Assembly (NCBI GenBank): GCA_038040485.1
Contig: JBBPIE010000018.1
Coordinates: forward strand, 62,001-126,000
Length of the DNA: 64,000 nucleotides
DNA from: Onstottus_B arcticum
GTDB lineage: Bacteria > Acidobacteriota > Blastocatellia > UBA7656
Direction: 5' to 3'
The notes under the pieces were generated by a model. That model saw only the letters and a list, made by a program, of their open reading frames with translations, did no database searches and was not told the DNA's origin. How positions within the stretch are numbered: position 1 is the stretch's first letter; every line of letters begins with the position of its first letter. The translations under genes and the position numbers were made by a program. Below are positions 1 through 8,421 of this stretch, in pieces.

Positions 1-122
1 CGAACGATCCCGGGCTCGCAAGTGTGAGCGCCTCGGCACAAACCGGAATAGTCGTGCGGGTGGCGGTGAACAACGAGCCGGTCAGAAACGGTTTCATGGT
101 TGAGATCAGCCAATTCCCATAA
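1..122 (+). CDS. C-terminal fragment of an upstream protein (probably eCIS locus)
   Basis: The frame that opens at base 3 is free of stops and ends at TAA 120-122. It encodes about 39 residues ending NGFMVEISQFP; the start lies outside the window. The segment is too short to assign a family. It ends 18 nt before the next plus-strand start, so it probably belongs to the same operon as the eCIS-type genes that follow. Function is not known. Confidence 0.6.
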   Translation, partial: NDPGLASVSASAQTGIVVRVAVNNEPVRNGFMVEISQFP

Positions 123-140
123 GCCCGAACGGAGCAGCTC

Positions 141-1397
141 ATGAACACGAGGCAACTAAGCGAAGCAATTCTGGACGGCGGCATTCGCTCGAACAATTTC
201 TTCAACGGGCGATTGTTGTCGGCTGAAGACTTGAGCAGCGAGCAGCAAGCTAACCGCGCGGGCAATCAAGCGCTTGGGCAAGCGATCGGAGACGGCATCG
301 CATACGGCCTGGAAGTCTCGAAGGCCAATCAAGCCGGCAATGATCCAATCGTTAGCGTACAGCCGGGGCTCGCGATCAATCGATACGGAGACGCGCTCAG
401 ACTCAATACCGAGACAGTCGTATCGCTTGTTCGACCCGCGGAAGCTCTCAACTTGCCGGTCACCGCGCAGGCCGGCTTCAACGCATGCCAGCCGCTTCAG
501 TCAGGCAGCTATGTTACCGGAGCCGGGGTGTACCTGCTTGTGCTTTGTCCGGCCCAGGGCCGCGAAGGCCGCGCCTTGATCGGCGGTTTGAACAACACTG
601 CCTCAGGCTGCAACACCAAGTTCATCGTTGACGGTGTGAAGTTCCGGTTGATCCAGCTCGACCTGACACCGGCCGAGTTGAACGACGCCGACCATCTGAG
701 AAACGCCGTCGCGTACAAGTGCTTCGGGGTTGCCGACATGAAGTCGCTGGTGAGCGATCCATTCCGCGCGGGAGCTGAAGGATACGGGTTGCTCGACCAG
801 CTTCGCCCCAGTCGCCTGACCGATTGTGATGTTCCGCTGGCGGTTCTTAATTGGACTGCAAGCGGCGGCATTCGGTTTGTGGACATGTGGTCGGGGCGCC
901 GGCCGACGGTGCGCGCGTCGGTTGATGGAAGATGGAACGGGATTTTGGGCGACCGCCGCGCGAGCGAAGCGGAAGCGATGTTCCTCCAGTTCGCGGATCA
1001 GTTGGACGCGCTTCGCACTGTGAATCCGGAAGCTGTCGTCGCCTCGCAGTACTTCCGCTACCTTCCGCCGGTCGGAGTTCTCCCTCTGGCACGGCCCGGC
1101 GCGGTGCGCGGATTCAAGTACTCGAAGTTTTTCGAACAGCGAGTCTATCGCGAGCCGATCTTTATTGAGGGCTCGCGGGTCGAGGCCTTGATACGTCGTG
1201 GCATGAGTCACGCGCCGATAGACTTGAACAATGGCGAGATGGTCTGGCTATACGCCGTCCGCGAAACTTACGACCCGCGAGCCTACTCACCGGCGCCCGT
1301 GCCGTTCGAGTACGTGATCTTTGCGAGCGGGCACATTCCATACCACGGGGAGGCGCTCTTCAACGTGGCGCGGTGGAACTATAGCAATTATTCGTAG
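141..1397 (+). CDS. putative eCIS fibre/baseplate-associated protein
   Basis: This 418-residue protein has no signal peptide or membrane segment. Its N-terminus carries NFFNGRLLSAEDL (about residues 19-31), followed by a Gln/Ala-rich helix and a segment rich in Gly and Asn. I associate that opening with hypothetical proteins of contractile injection (phage-tail-like) loci, but this is recall, not a search. The ATG is preceded by GGAG at 131-134 with a 6-nt gap, which supports the start. The gene sits 18 nt after the end of an upstream reading frame and is followed by other eCIS-type genes, so a structural role such as baseplate edge or fibre is plausible. It could also be a locus-specific accessory protein. 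The C-terminal half shows no recognisable motif. Confidence 0.6.
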   Translation: MNTRQLSEAILDGGIRSNNFFNGRLLSAEDLSSEQQANRAGNQALGQAIGDGIAYGLEVSKANQAGNDPIVSVQPGLAINRYGDALRLNTETVVSLVRPAEALNLPVTAQAGFNACQPLQSGSYVTGAGVYLLVLCPAQGREGRALIGGLNNTASGCNTKFIVDGVKFRLIQLDLTPAELNDADHLRNAVAYKCFGVADMKSLVSDPFRAGAEGYGLLDQLRPSRLTDCDVPLAVLNWTASGGIRFVDMWSGRRPTVRASVDGRWNGILGDRRASEAEAMFLQFADQLDALRTVNPEAVVASQYFRYLPPVGVLPLARPGAVRGFKYSKFFEQRVYREPIFIEGSRVEALIRRGMSHAPIDLNNGEMVWLYAVRETYDPRAYSPAPVPFEYVIFASGHIPYHGEALFNVARWNYSNYS

Positions 1398-1411
1398 CTC
1401 GACCCTGGATG

Positions 1412-1492
1412 CCCTGGGAGCGCAGGCATCCATGCCTGCTGTTGGCGTTACGACAAAGGAAGAAGGCAGGCACGATGCCTGCGTTCCCAGGG
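1412..1492. repeat. hairpin repeat, CTGGGAGCGCAGGCATCC family, copy 1
   Basis: Two arms of about 28 bp (1412-1440 and 1465-1492) form an imperfect inverted repeat containing CTGGGAGCGCAGGCATC and its complement. A second copy with almost the same arms lies at 21256-21336. It fills the gap between two eCIS genes. A transcript would fold into a long hairpin, so it could act as an RNA stabiliser or partial terminator inside the operon. Confidence 0.85.
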
Positions 1493-1519
1493 CCAGATTC
1501 GGCAAGGAGGAATCTCAAA

Positions 1520-2467
1520 ATGGCAGAACGATTCACTATCAATCCGGCTCTTCGCGCAGAGGTTGTCCCGGCGCTCAACAACCGTGCCGCCTTCGAGTTC
1601 AACCCCGACTTGATCCTCGTCGCAACACCGGGCGGTTCGGGCGGTGTGGTCAATCCGGGTGGGGGTTCGGGGGGGACAGGATCCGGGACGGGTTCGTCCG
1701 GCGGGGGAGTGATAACGCCTCAACCGCGGGTGCGAGTTCAGCCCGGCGACTTGATTACCGCCGACCTCATAAACTTTATCCTGGCCAGACTCGACGCGCT
1801 TGAATCGATCAAGCAACCCGACAAGTTGGCCGCCGCGGACAAAGCGGCCTCCGCCGATAAGACGTTCGATAAGAGCGCCGTCGCCGACAAGGGCATCGAG
1901 AAGATTAACCTCGAGAAAGCCGCCGCTGCCGACAAGTCCGTCGAGAAGATAGTCACCGAGAAAGCCCTGGTTGCCGATAAGATTGCGGCTGCCGAGAAGG
2001 TTTCGGACACAAAGGCCGCCGACAAGTCTTTCGAGAAAGCAACGGACACAAAGCCCGCCGAAAAACTATCGGACACAAAGCCCGCCGACAAATCTTTCGA
2101 GAAAGCTACGGACACAAAGCCCGCCGAAAAACTATCGGACACAAAAGCCGGCGACAAATCTTTCGAGAAGGCGTCGGATACCGCCGGTGGCATAGTCGGC
2201 GGGGCGACTCCCTTCAGCGGCGGGATAGTGGGCGGAATAAATCGTCCCCAAAAGTCGGGTCCACAGGATGCGAACGCGCCTTCGGAAGCAGAAGACGCCG
2301 TCGATCCTGCCACCGGCCGCGCCTTCATCCGGCCCGAAGAACGGCCTCACGTTGAGAAGAAAGCCGTCGATCGCGCGAGCGAGACCGAGGAGCCCGAAGA
2401 ACCGGCTACTCCCGGACCCAAACCCAAACCACGGAGGAAGAAGCCAAGTGCTCGTCGTCCTCGCTAA
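1520..2467 (+). CDS. low-complexity Lys/Asp/Glu-rich repeat protein of the eCIS locus
   Basis: The product is 315 residues. The ATG at 1520 follows AAGGAGG (1504-1510) at a 9-nt gap; longer in-frame starts have no such site. Residues about 1-50 are globular-looking, then comes a Gly/Ser linker (about 50-70), a short predicted helix (DLITADLINFILARLDALE), and a long stretch of A/D/K/E-rich repeats. That stretch ends in a 22-residue tandem unit built around DKSFEKATDTKPAEK. The tail has two GGIVGG motifs and a basic, Pro-rich end. No family is recognised. Its last 20 bases overlap the next gene, which encodes a pre-ATP-grasp-like protein, so the three genes are probably translated together. Possible roles are a stalk or linker in the particle or a substrate of the neighbouring ligase. 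Confidence 0.7.
   Translation: MAERFTINPALRAEVVPALNNRAAFEFNPDLILVATPGGSGGVVNPGGGSGGTGSGTGSSGGGVITPQPRVRVQPGDLITADLINFILARLDALESIKQPDKLAAADKAASADKTFDKSAVADKGIEKINLEKAAAADKSVEKIVTEKALVADKIAAAEKVSDTKAADKSFEKATDTKPAEKLSDTKPADKSFEKATDTKPAEKLSDTKAGDKSFEKASDTAGGIVGGATPFSGGIVGGINRPQKSGPQDANAPSEAEDAVDPATGRAFIRPEERPHVEKKAVDRASETEEPEEPATPGPKPKPRRKKPSARRPR
2012..2182 (+). repeat. 66-bp in-frame tandem repeat, 2.6 copies
   Basis: Units run 2012-2077, 2078-2143 and a partial 2144-2182. Each full unit encodes 22 residues with the core DKSFEKATDTKPAEK. Upstream sequence (about 1830-2010) holds more degenerate versions of the same A-D-K motif, which suggests growth by repeat expansion. Confidence 0.9.
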
Positions 2468-3152
2468 TCGCGCAGATGCGACTGCCGCCGGACTGGTCTC
2501 CGCCTGGGCATCGCAGGACGCCGCTTTGCTCACCGCCGAAGATCTGTCGCGAGCAGGATGGCGTCATCATCCCGGGGCGAAGGAGGCTTCGACGGCAGTC
2601 ATCGGCGGCCGAGTCGTCGCCGTCCGCGAGATCGAAGCCGTGCTCACACGGCTTCCCTGCGTCACCGAAGCCGATCTGCCGCACATCGTCGCCGAGGACC
2701 GCAGCTACGTTGCCATGGAAATGACATCGTTTCTTGTCGCGTGGCTGTCGGCTCTCGAATGCACGGTGATCAACAAACCGCGGCCGGCCTGTCTGGTCGG
2801 GCCAAACTGGCGAGAGGCAGAGTGGGTGAGGCTGGCCGCCGAACTCGGCATGCGCGTGCGCACCTTGCGGCGTGAATGCGCGCCGGGCGCCAGCTTCGTG
2901 CCTCCTGTTTTCGAAGGAGTCCCGGCCGCAGTGACAATCATTGGCAAGGCACGTTTCGGGTTCGCCGACGAGACTCTCAAGGACCAGGCCGGGAGACTCG
3001 CGCAAGCCGCCGGCGTCGATTTGCTGACGGTGTTCTTTACAAGCGCGTCGGCGTCCTCGGCTGAGTTTCTCGGTGTGAGCCTGTGCCCGGATCTTTCATC
3101 ATCCGACGCCGCCGGCTCCGTACTCGAGCTTTTGACCGGAGGTGTCACGTGA
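2448..3152 (+). CDS. pre-ATP-grasp-like partner protein
   Basis: The GTG at 2448 follows GGAGGAAG (2433-2440) and gives a 234-residue protein; the frame is open further upstream but lies inside the previous gene. The middle contains YVAMEMTSFLVAWLSALEC, then INKPRPACLVGPNWREAEW. This resembles the N-terminal pre-ATP-grasp region of RimK-like ligases, where a Met/Glu-rich helix and an NxP...GPNW segment recur. I see no Lys/Asp/Glu-Asn catalytic set, so it should not be active alone. The stop shares four bases (GTGA) with the start of the following ATP-grasp gene. The two products therefore look like a ligase split into two subunits. Family assignment is by recall. Confidence 0.65.
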   Translation: MLVVLANRADATAAGLVSAWASQDAALLTAEDLSRAGWRHHPGAKEASTAVIGGRVVAVREIEAVLTRLPCVTEADLPHIVAEDRSYVAMEMTSFLVAWLSALECTVINKPRPACLVGPNWREAEWVRLAAELGMRVRTLRRECAPGASFVPPVFEGVPAAVTIIGKARFGFADETLKDQAGRLAQAAGVDLLTVFFTSASASSAEFLGVSLCPDLSSSDAAGSVLELLTGGVT

Positions 3153-4078
3153 TCCTTTTGTGGGGACTTGGGACCGAGCCGCCCCTGGCGATGGTTTACG
3201 AAGAGCTGCAGAGCGCGGGGTTGCCGGCGGTTTTCGTGGACCAGCGAGACGTGCTTGGCACTGAAGTCAGTCTCTCGGTGGGCGCTGAGGTCGAAGGCTC
3301 GATCGTGACCTCCGCCGCGATGATCGATCTTCGCAAGGTCACCGCGGCCTACGTGCGCCCGTATGACTCGCGGCTGACGCCGGAAGTCGCGAGCGCCGGC
3401 CAGCACAGCGCCGAGTGGCAGCACGCCGTGGCGGTCGATGAAGCGATCTCGTCGTGGTCCGAAGTGACGCGGGCACTGGTCGTGAATCGCCTGGGGAACA
3501 TGGCGGTCAACGGCTCGAAGCCATACCAACTCGAGTTGATTCGAAGATGCGGGTTCAGCGTTCCCGAGACTCTGGTCACGACCGATCCGGAGGAAGCCCA
3601 GGCATTTTGGGAGCGGCACGGCGTTGTCATCTACAAATCAGTGAGCGGACTTCGCAGCATCGTCTCGCGTTTGCAGTCGGAACACCGGGAGCGGCTTGCG
3701 GACGTTGCATGCTGCCCGACTCAGTTTCAACGCTACATCGCGGGCCGTGATCATCGAGTCCACGTAGTCGGCGACGAAGTGTTCGCCTCCGAGGTGATCA
3801 CCGACGCGACCGACTATCGCTACCCAAACGGGAATAGCGTTCAGCTTCGAGCCCGCAGTCTGGATCCGGAACTGGAAGAGCGCTGCCGCAACCTGGCGAG
3901 CGTCATGCGCCTGCCCTTTGCGGGAGTAGATCTCCGGTTGAGCCCTGAAGGCGAGTGGTACTGCTTCGAGGTGAATCCGTCGCCGGCCTTTTCATACTAC
4001 CAGGCAGCAACCGAGCAACCGATCAGCGCCGCGGTCGCGAGACTGCTCGCAGGCGCGTCGTTCGATTTTGGATTTTAG
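3149..4078 (+). CDS. RimK-like ATP-grasp ligase
   Basis: The 309-residue product shows the ATP-grasp fold signatures: an ATP-contacting Lys in VVIYKSVSG (K163), the DHRVHVVGDEVFA strand pair (about 201-213), a metal-binding Asp in FAGVDLRLS (D261) and the Glu/Asn pair in CFEVNPSPAF (E274, N276). Such enzymes form amide or ester bonds through acyl-phosphates, as in RimK and the graspetide ligases. The GTG start at 3149 overlaps the previous stop by 4 bp with GGAGG just upstream, so translation is probably coupled. The last residues FDFGF and the TAG stop are encoded by one arm of a 33-bp inverted repeat, so the native C-terminus may have been replaced. The substrate is unknown; the Lys/Asp/Glu/Thr-rich protein two genes upstream is a candidate. 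Confidence 0.85.
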   Translation: MILLWGLGTEPPLAMVYEELQSAGLPAVFVDQRDVLGTEVSLSVGAEVEGSIVTSAAMIDLRKVTAAYVRPYDSRLTPEVASAGQHSAEWQHAVAVDEAISSWSEVTRALVVNRLGNMAVNGSKPYQLELIRRCGFSVPETLVTTDPEEAQAFWERHGVVIYKSVSGLRSIVSRLQSEHRERLADVACCPTQFQRYIAGRDHRVHVVGDEVFASEVITDATDYRYPNGNSVQLRARSLDPELEERCRNLASVMRLPFAGVDLRLSPEGEWYCFEVNPSPAFSYYQAATEQPISAAVARLLAGASFDFGF

Positions 4079-4162
4079 ATTTTGGATTTTGGATTGGAAG
4101 AGACAAGAGACAGCCAAACTCACTTCCTAAATCCAAAATCCAAAATCTAAAATCCAAAATCG
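4063..4162. repeat. 33-bp perfect inverted repeat built of GATTTTG heptamers
   Basis: Arms 4063-4095 and 4130-4162 are perfect reverse complements separated by 34 bp. Each arm is four or more units of a 7-bp motif (GATTTTG, with one GATTTTA). The left arm contains the stop codon (4076-4078) of the ATP-grasp gene. The right arm ends 25 bp before the next start. The AT-rich composition differs sharply from the surrounding GC-rich genes. Confidence 0.95.
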
Positions 4163-4187
4163 AGATGCGGCGATTGGGATCAAGCAG

Positions 4188-6350
4188 ATGTTCGAGCCGG
4201 GCAACACTTATGTAAACAAGCTGCGCGCGACCAGCGGCGCGAAGGACGCGCTTGCGTTGAGGATTCGGTTGGAGCGCGCGCTGGCGGGCGCGAGTCTGCA
4301 TCCGTCCGGCCTGCCGCCTTCGGCGATCCTTTGCGTGCGCAAGCTGCGCGATCCGCTGCCGGGCGGGCTTCGAGTCGAGGGCGGAAGTCTGCAAGCTCCG
4401 CCGGCGTGGGAGCGGGCAGTCGCCGAGTCGCTCGACCAGTTGGCTCGGCGCGCGGCGCGTCCCGCGCTCGGGTATGTTCCGCTCAACTCGGAAGCGGTTT
4501 TATTTATCGACCGGCCCGAGTTTCTCGCGTGTCTCGCGAGCGACTGGCTTGAAGGCACGGCCGCAACGCGCTGGTGGTGGCGGAGCGTTTTCGGAGCGAT
4601 GGATGCTACGAGCGCTCTCGTGCGCGCTTGGATAGAAGCGCTCGAGTATGCGCCGGTCGCGCTGGGGCGGCTCGCTAGCGGTGGAAAGGCGGCGGCGTTT
4701 GTAGGGTCGCTTGGCGAGTTCGGATCGAGGTTGTTGCTCAGCGGCATCACCCGCCGCTTCGCGCTTCAAGCGTTGGCCGCCGCGCTTGAAGCCGTCTTGC
4801 TTCAAAGCAAGGCTCATATGCCCGAAGAACCGGGAGTCACGCTTGAACGGCAAGAGCGCAAAGCAGCCCTCGCGGTGCAAGATCCACCCTGGCGGAGATG
4901 GGTGAAAGAAACCGGAGAGCAGGAATTCTCTATTGCTCAGGAGAGTCTGCTCGTCGTCGGGCTGATGCTCGTGCGAGCGCCGGCCGTGGTCCGATCGCGA
5001 TCATTCGCCGAAGCGCTGGTGCGATGGCATGGAAAGGAAGCCGGGTCTGCAACCCACGACGAACCTGACCCGGCGGCAGCGGCTGCAAACGAGATCGAGG
5101 GGTCAGGCGATCATCGAGACGTCTCGACGGCAACTCAAGATTTCGTGAAGCTTGAAGAGCGCGATGAACGAGCGCCTACGAGTCGCGCGCTGGACTCATC
5201 ATTACCGGCACACTCCCATCGAGCGAGTACTCGCCCGGAACTCTCGAGCGCGATCACCGGCCGAAGCGACGAGAGAGAGCGTTCACCCGCGCTCGAAACC
5301 AAGACAAGCCTCACCAAACCGAGCGCACCAGTCGAGCCACTGAATATGCAACAGGACGACTCGCCAGCGCACGGCTTCGAGGCGAGCTCGGAATCATTGC
5401 TTGTGGCAAGTCCTTCGCCCGGTGAAGGAACAGCGTTTGAGCTTCCAATTGAAACACAGATCGAAACGGAGTTCGGCGGAGTCTTCTACTTGATCAACGC
5501 CGGTTTGTTTTTGAATCTCTACGGTGACTTTACAACTCCCGCACAACCCGGGATCGACCTTGCGATCTGGGACTTCGTTGCGTTGGCAGGCCGGGCACTT
5601 TCAGGCAGCAGAATCGAAGGAGACGCCGTTTGGAAACTGCTTGCACAACTCAGCGGGCGCCGCGAGGACGAACCGCCCGGGCAAGCATTTGAACCGCCCG
5701 ATTGCTGGCGGTTGCCGGGCGAGTGGCTCGCTGCGTTCCCTGAAGAATGCATCTGGCGATGGGAAGTGACTGATGACCCGCTGAACACTTCGTTGGTCGA
5801 TCTCAGGAGAGGCGGGCGGGACGCCCGCGCTCCCAGGTTGCGCGCTCCCAGGTTGCGCGTTTGGCATCCGGAAGGGTTTCTCGCGGTTGACGTGCCGCTT
5901 GAAGACGACCCTGAGGAGCAACTCATGCGCGAGACTCGAGACTACCGGCAAATCGCTGGCTTCGAGTTTCGTTCCGAGCGATCAGCGGCCGAATCTCAAA
6001 CCTCAAAGCTGGAGCGCTGGCTCGGATGGCTGATGCCGTACTTGCGCGCGCGGCTGGCTCGCGCGCTGGGATTGCGGGAGTTGGAATCAAAAACGGGACA
6101 TGTAGGGGCGGCTCTCCGTGGCCGCCCCTCGCCGCAGCCTCAACAAGGGGCGGCCACGGAGGGCCGCCCCTACAAGAGTCTTCCAGGAGTCTTGCTAGAA
6201 CATCACGCGCGGGTCGTCGTCACTTCAACGCATCTCGATGTTTTCTTCTCGCTGGAAAAGCACCCGATCGAAATTCGGCTTGCTGGGCTGGATCGAGATG
6301 CCGGATGGGTCCCCGCTGCGGGGCGATACATTACTTTTCACTACCAGTAA
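4188..6350 (+). CDS. large eCIS-associated protein of unknown function
   Basis: The product is 720 residues with an Ala/Arg/Leu-rich N-terminal third, a central region rich in charged residues (about 290-420) that looks unstructured, and a more conserved-looking part beginning with VFYLINAGLFLNLYGDF (about 432-446). That part resembles the C-terminal half of large proteins encoded next to the AAA+ ATPase in many eCIS loci (recall only). No enzyme motif is seen. The ATG lacks a strong Shine-Dalgarno site. Two repeat insertions are read through: a 15-bp duplication giving RAPRLRAPRL (about 547-556) and a hairpin giving a Gly/Arg/Pro-rich segment (about 638-662). The next gene, the AAA+ ATPase, starts 15 nt after its stop. 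Confidence 0.7.
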   Translation: MFEPGNTYVNKLRATSGAKDALALRIRLERALAGASLHPSGLPPSAILCVRKLRDPLPGGLRVEGGSLQAPPAWERAVAESLDQLARRAARPALGYVPLNSEAVLFIDRPEFLACLASDWLEGTAATRWWWRSVFGAMDATSALVRAWIEALEYAPVALGRLASGGKAAAFVGSLGEFGSRLLLSGITRRFALQALAAALEAVLLQSKAHMPEEPGVTLERQERKAALAVQDPPWRRWVKETGEQEFSIAQESLLVVGLMLVRAPAVVRSRSFAEALVRWHGKEAGSATHDEPDPAAAAANEIEGSGDHRDVSTATQDFVKLEERDERAPTSRALDSSLPAHSHRASTRPELSSAITGRSDERERSPALETKTSLTKPSAPVEPLNMQQDDSPAHGFEASSESLLVASPSPGEGTAFELPIETQIETEFGGVFYLINAGLFLNLYGDFTTPAQPGIDLAIWDFVALAGRALSGSRIEGDAVWKLLAQLSGRREDEPPGQAFEPPDCWRLPGEWLAAFPEECIWRWEVTDDPLNTSLVDLRRGGRDARAPRLRAPRLRVWHPEGFLAVDVPLEDDPEEQLMRETRDYRQIAGFEFRSERSAAESQTSKLERWLGWLMPYLRARLARALGLRELESKTGHVGAALRGRPSPQPQQGAATEGRPYKSLPGVLLEHHARVVVTSTHLDVFFSLEKHPIEIRLAGLDRDAGWVPAAGRYITFHYQ
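5808..5865 (+). repeat. repeat remnant with 15-bp tandem duplication inside a CDS
   Basis: The sequence GGCGGGCGGGACGCCCGCGC is followed by two identical 15-bp units CGCGCTCCCAGGTTG at 5826-5840 and 5841-5855. The phrases GACGCCCGC and CGCTCCCAG recur in other hairpins of the window, notably near 19138. The insertion keeps the reading frame. Confidence 0.75.
6101..6174. repeat. hairpin repeat TGTAGGGGCGGC family, inside a CDS
   Basis: Arms 6101-6129 and 6146-6174 are near-perfect reverse complements (TGTAGGGGCGGC...CCGCCCCTACA). A diverged copy lies at 17401-17487 between genes. Here it is translated in frame within the 720-residue protein. Confidence 0.9.
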
Positions 6351-6365
6351 CTCACGGAGATCAAT

Positions 6366-8417
6366 ATGCCGCAAAATCCATTCTCCGAACTCGAAGCTAC
6401 TCCTGAGTCGCACTTCAAGCTGTGCTACTACGGCGCGGCGCTGAACGTAATCGAACGGGTGCTTCAATCGTTTGGCTCGTTCGACGCGACGTTTGAGAAG
6501 TTCCCTTTTTTGATCGGCTACAACGACGAGCTGGCCGAGCACGGGTTGAACGGGCTCGCGGTAAACGAAGCCGCGCGCTGGTGGAGCGATTCGCTCGACG
6601 AATGGGAGACGACAACAGAGTCTCGCCTTCCGTTGACGCGGTTGCGGCAAGTGGGCGGACTCGACCGGCAGGCCGTTGATGCGCTGCTGTGCGTCGGGCT
6701 GGTTGAAGAGGATTCGCGATTCGGATCGCTGTTCGAGACGATGCAGGAGCAGCCGGGTCAGCGGCGGCCCACGGTCGGTCTGATCAAGCAATGGTGGGGC
6801 GACGAGTCGGTGAGAAGACTGATCGACTTCGGCGTGCTCCGAGTCGGGAACGTGGAATCTCCGCGCTCGGAAAGAACGCTTCAGGTTCCCGCGCCGATAT
6901 GGGAAGTGCTCAAGGGCCAGACCAGGGACGAGATCGAGAACTGGGCCCGGATTCGAGCGCGTGAGGACCTTTCGAGCCTTGATGACCTGATTCTGCCGTA
7001 TGAACTACGGGCGCGAGTGGCGATGATCCCGGCTCTGCTTGGATCCGGTGAAGCGAGCGCGTTGGTTGTGCGCGGGCCGCAGCGCAACGGAAGACGGACG
7101 CTGGCCGGCGCCATTGCGCGCGAGCTTGGGTTGGGAATTCTGGAGATGATTCCGGCGAGACCGGACGACGAACGCTGGGGCGTCGCGGGCGCGCTGGCAA
7201 CGCTGCTTGGCGCGATGCCGCTGGTCGTTGTTGAAGCCGCGCCCGGCGAGAACGTCGCGGTGCCGCGGCTCGGCGGATATCAAGGCCCGATCGCCGTCGT
7301 GATAGGCAAGCAAGGCGGAGTCAGCGGCGAAGCGCTGGACAATGCCTTGACCGTGATCGCCGGCACACCGGGTTTGCAGGAGCGAAGGTTGCTTTGGCGC
7401 GCGAGCATTTCGGCTGCTGGGATTGCGAGCGACAACTACGAGATCGAAACGATCAGTGAGCGCTATCGCATGACCGGCGGGAACATCCGGCGGGCTGCTC
7501 GGTTGGCGGCGTCAAACGCGGTGCTGGATGGCGCGGCGTCGATAACGCCGGGCGGCGTTCGCAACGCGTGCCGGGCTTTGAACCGGCAAGCGCTCGACAC
7601 GCTCGCGGCAGAGATCGGCGCGTCCGGCGACTGGAGCCAGGTCTCCGTAGCATCGCAGACTCTGGCCGAACTCTACGAACTTGAAGCGAGGTGCCGCCAC
7701 CGCGAGAGCCTGGGTGAGGCGGTCGGCTTCGCGCTTAGTTCGCAGCTCAACCCGGGTGTCCGCGCGATGTTCACGGGCCCGAGCGGAACGGGAAAGACGC
7801 TGGCGGCCAGGCTGCTTTCGTCGGCTTTGCAGAAAGACCTCTACCGCGTCGATCTTTCGGCGGTCGTGAACAAGTACATCGGCGAAACGGAGAAGAACCT
7901 GAATCAAGTCTTTGCGCGAGCCGAAGAGCTTGACGTGATTCTCTTGCTGGACGAGGGCGACGCGTTGCTGTCAGGGCGGACCAGCGTGCACAACGCGAAC
8001 GATCGCTACGCGAACCTGGAAACCAACTACCTGCTTCAACGGCTGGAGACCTACGAGGGGATTCTGATCGTGACAACCAACGCCGGCGATCGCATCGACG
8101 GCGCCTTCCAACGAAGGATGGACGTGGTCGTGGACTTTCGGCCGCCAGGCGCCGCCGAGCGTCATGCGATCTGGCAGATGCATCTGCCGGAGAGTCACGC
8201 GATAGACTCCGCGCTGCTCGCCGAGGTAGCAGGCCGTTGCGCGCTGACCGGCGGACAGATTCGCAACGCTGCCTTGCACGCTTCGCTGCTGGCGATCGAG
8301 GACGGCGGGATCGTGACTTCCTCAAAGATCGAATCGGCAGTCCAGCGCGAGTATCGAAAGGCGGGTGCGGTTTGCCCGCTGCGCACGGCTTCCGTGGCTA
8401 GTTTCCAGCGAGGATGA
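6366..8417 (+). CDS. AAA+ ATPase of contractile injection system
   Basis: The 683-residue protein has a C-terminal AAA+ module. Walker A is GPSGTGKT (471-478), Walker B is VILLLDEGDAL with D529-E530, and an Arg-rich FQRRMDVVVDF segment sits where sensor and arginine-finger residues occur. The first 450 residues hold a helical, probably winged-helix region and a second, degenerate nucleotide-binding-like stretch (GPQRNGRRTLAGA). An ATPase of this type is a standard component of eCIS loci (Afp15/Pvc15-like), linked to assembly or effector loading. It starts 15 nt after the upstream stop with GGAG ahead, and its stop lies only 4 nt from the first effector start, so these genes are probably co-translated. 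Family assignment is firm at the AAA+ level and likely at the eCIS level from context. Confidence 0.88.
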   Translation: MPQNPFSELEATPESHFKLCYYGAALNVIERVLQSFGSFDATFEKFPFLIGYNDELAEHGLNGLAVNEAARWWSDSLDEWETTTESRLPLTRLRQVGGLDRQAVDALLCVGLVEEDSRFGSLFETMQEQPGQRRPTVGLIKQWWGDESVRRLIDFGVLRVGNVESPRSERTLQVPAPIWEVLKGQTRDEIENWARIRAREDLSSLDDLILPYELRARVAMIPALLGSGEASALVVRGPQRNGRRTLAGAIARELGLGILEMIPARPDDERWGVAGALATLLGAMPLVVVEAAPGENVAVPRLGGYQGPIAVVIGKQGGVSGEALDNALTVIAGTPGLQERRLLWRASISAAGIASDNYEIETISERYRMTGGNIRRAARLAASNAVLDGAASITPGGVRNACRALNRQALDTLAAEIGASGDWSQVSVASQTLAELYELEARCRHRESLGEAVGFALSSQLNPGVRAMFTGPSGTGKTLAARLLSSALQKDLYRVDLSAVVNKYIGETEKNLNQVFARAEELDVILLLDEGDALLSGRTSVHNANDRYANLETNYLLQRLETYEGILIVTTNAGDRIDGAFQRRMDVVVDFRPPGAAERHAIWQMHLPESHAIDSALLAEVAGRCALTGGQIRNAALHASLLAIEDGGIVTSSKIESAVQREYRKAGAVCPLRTASVASFQRG

Positions 8418-8421
8418 TTCA

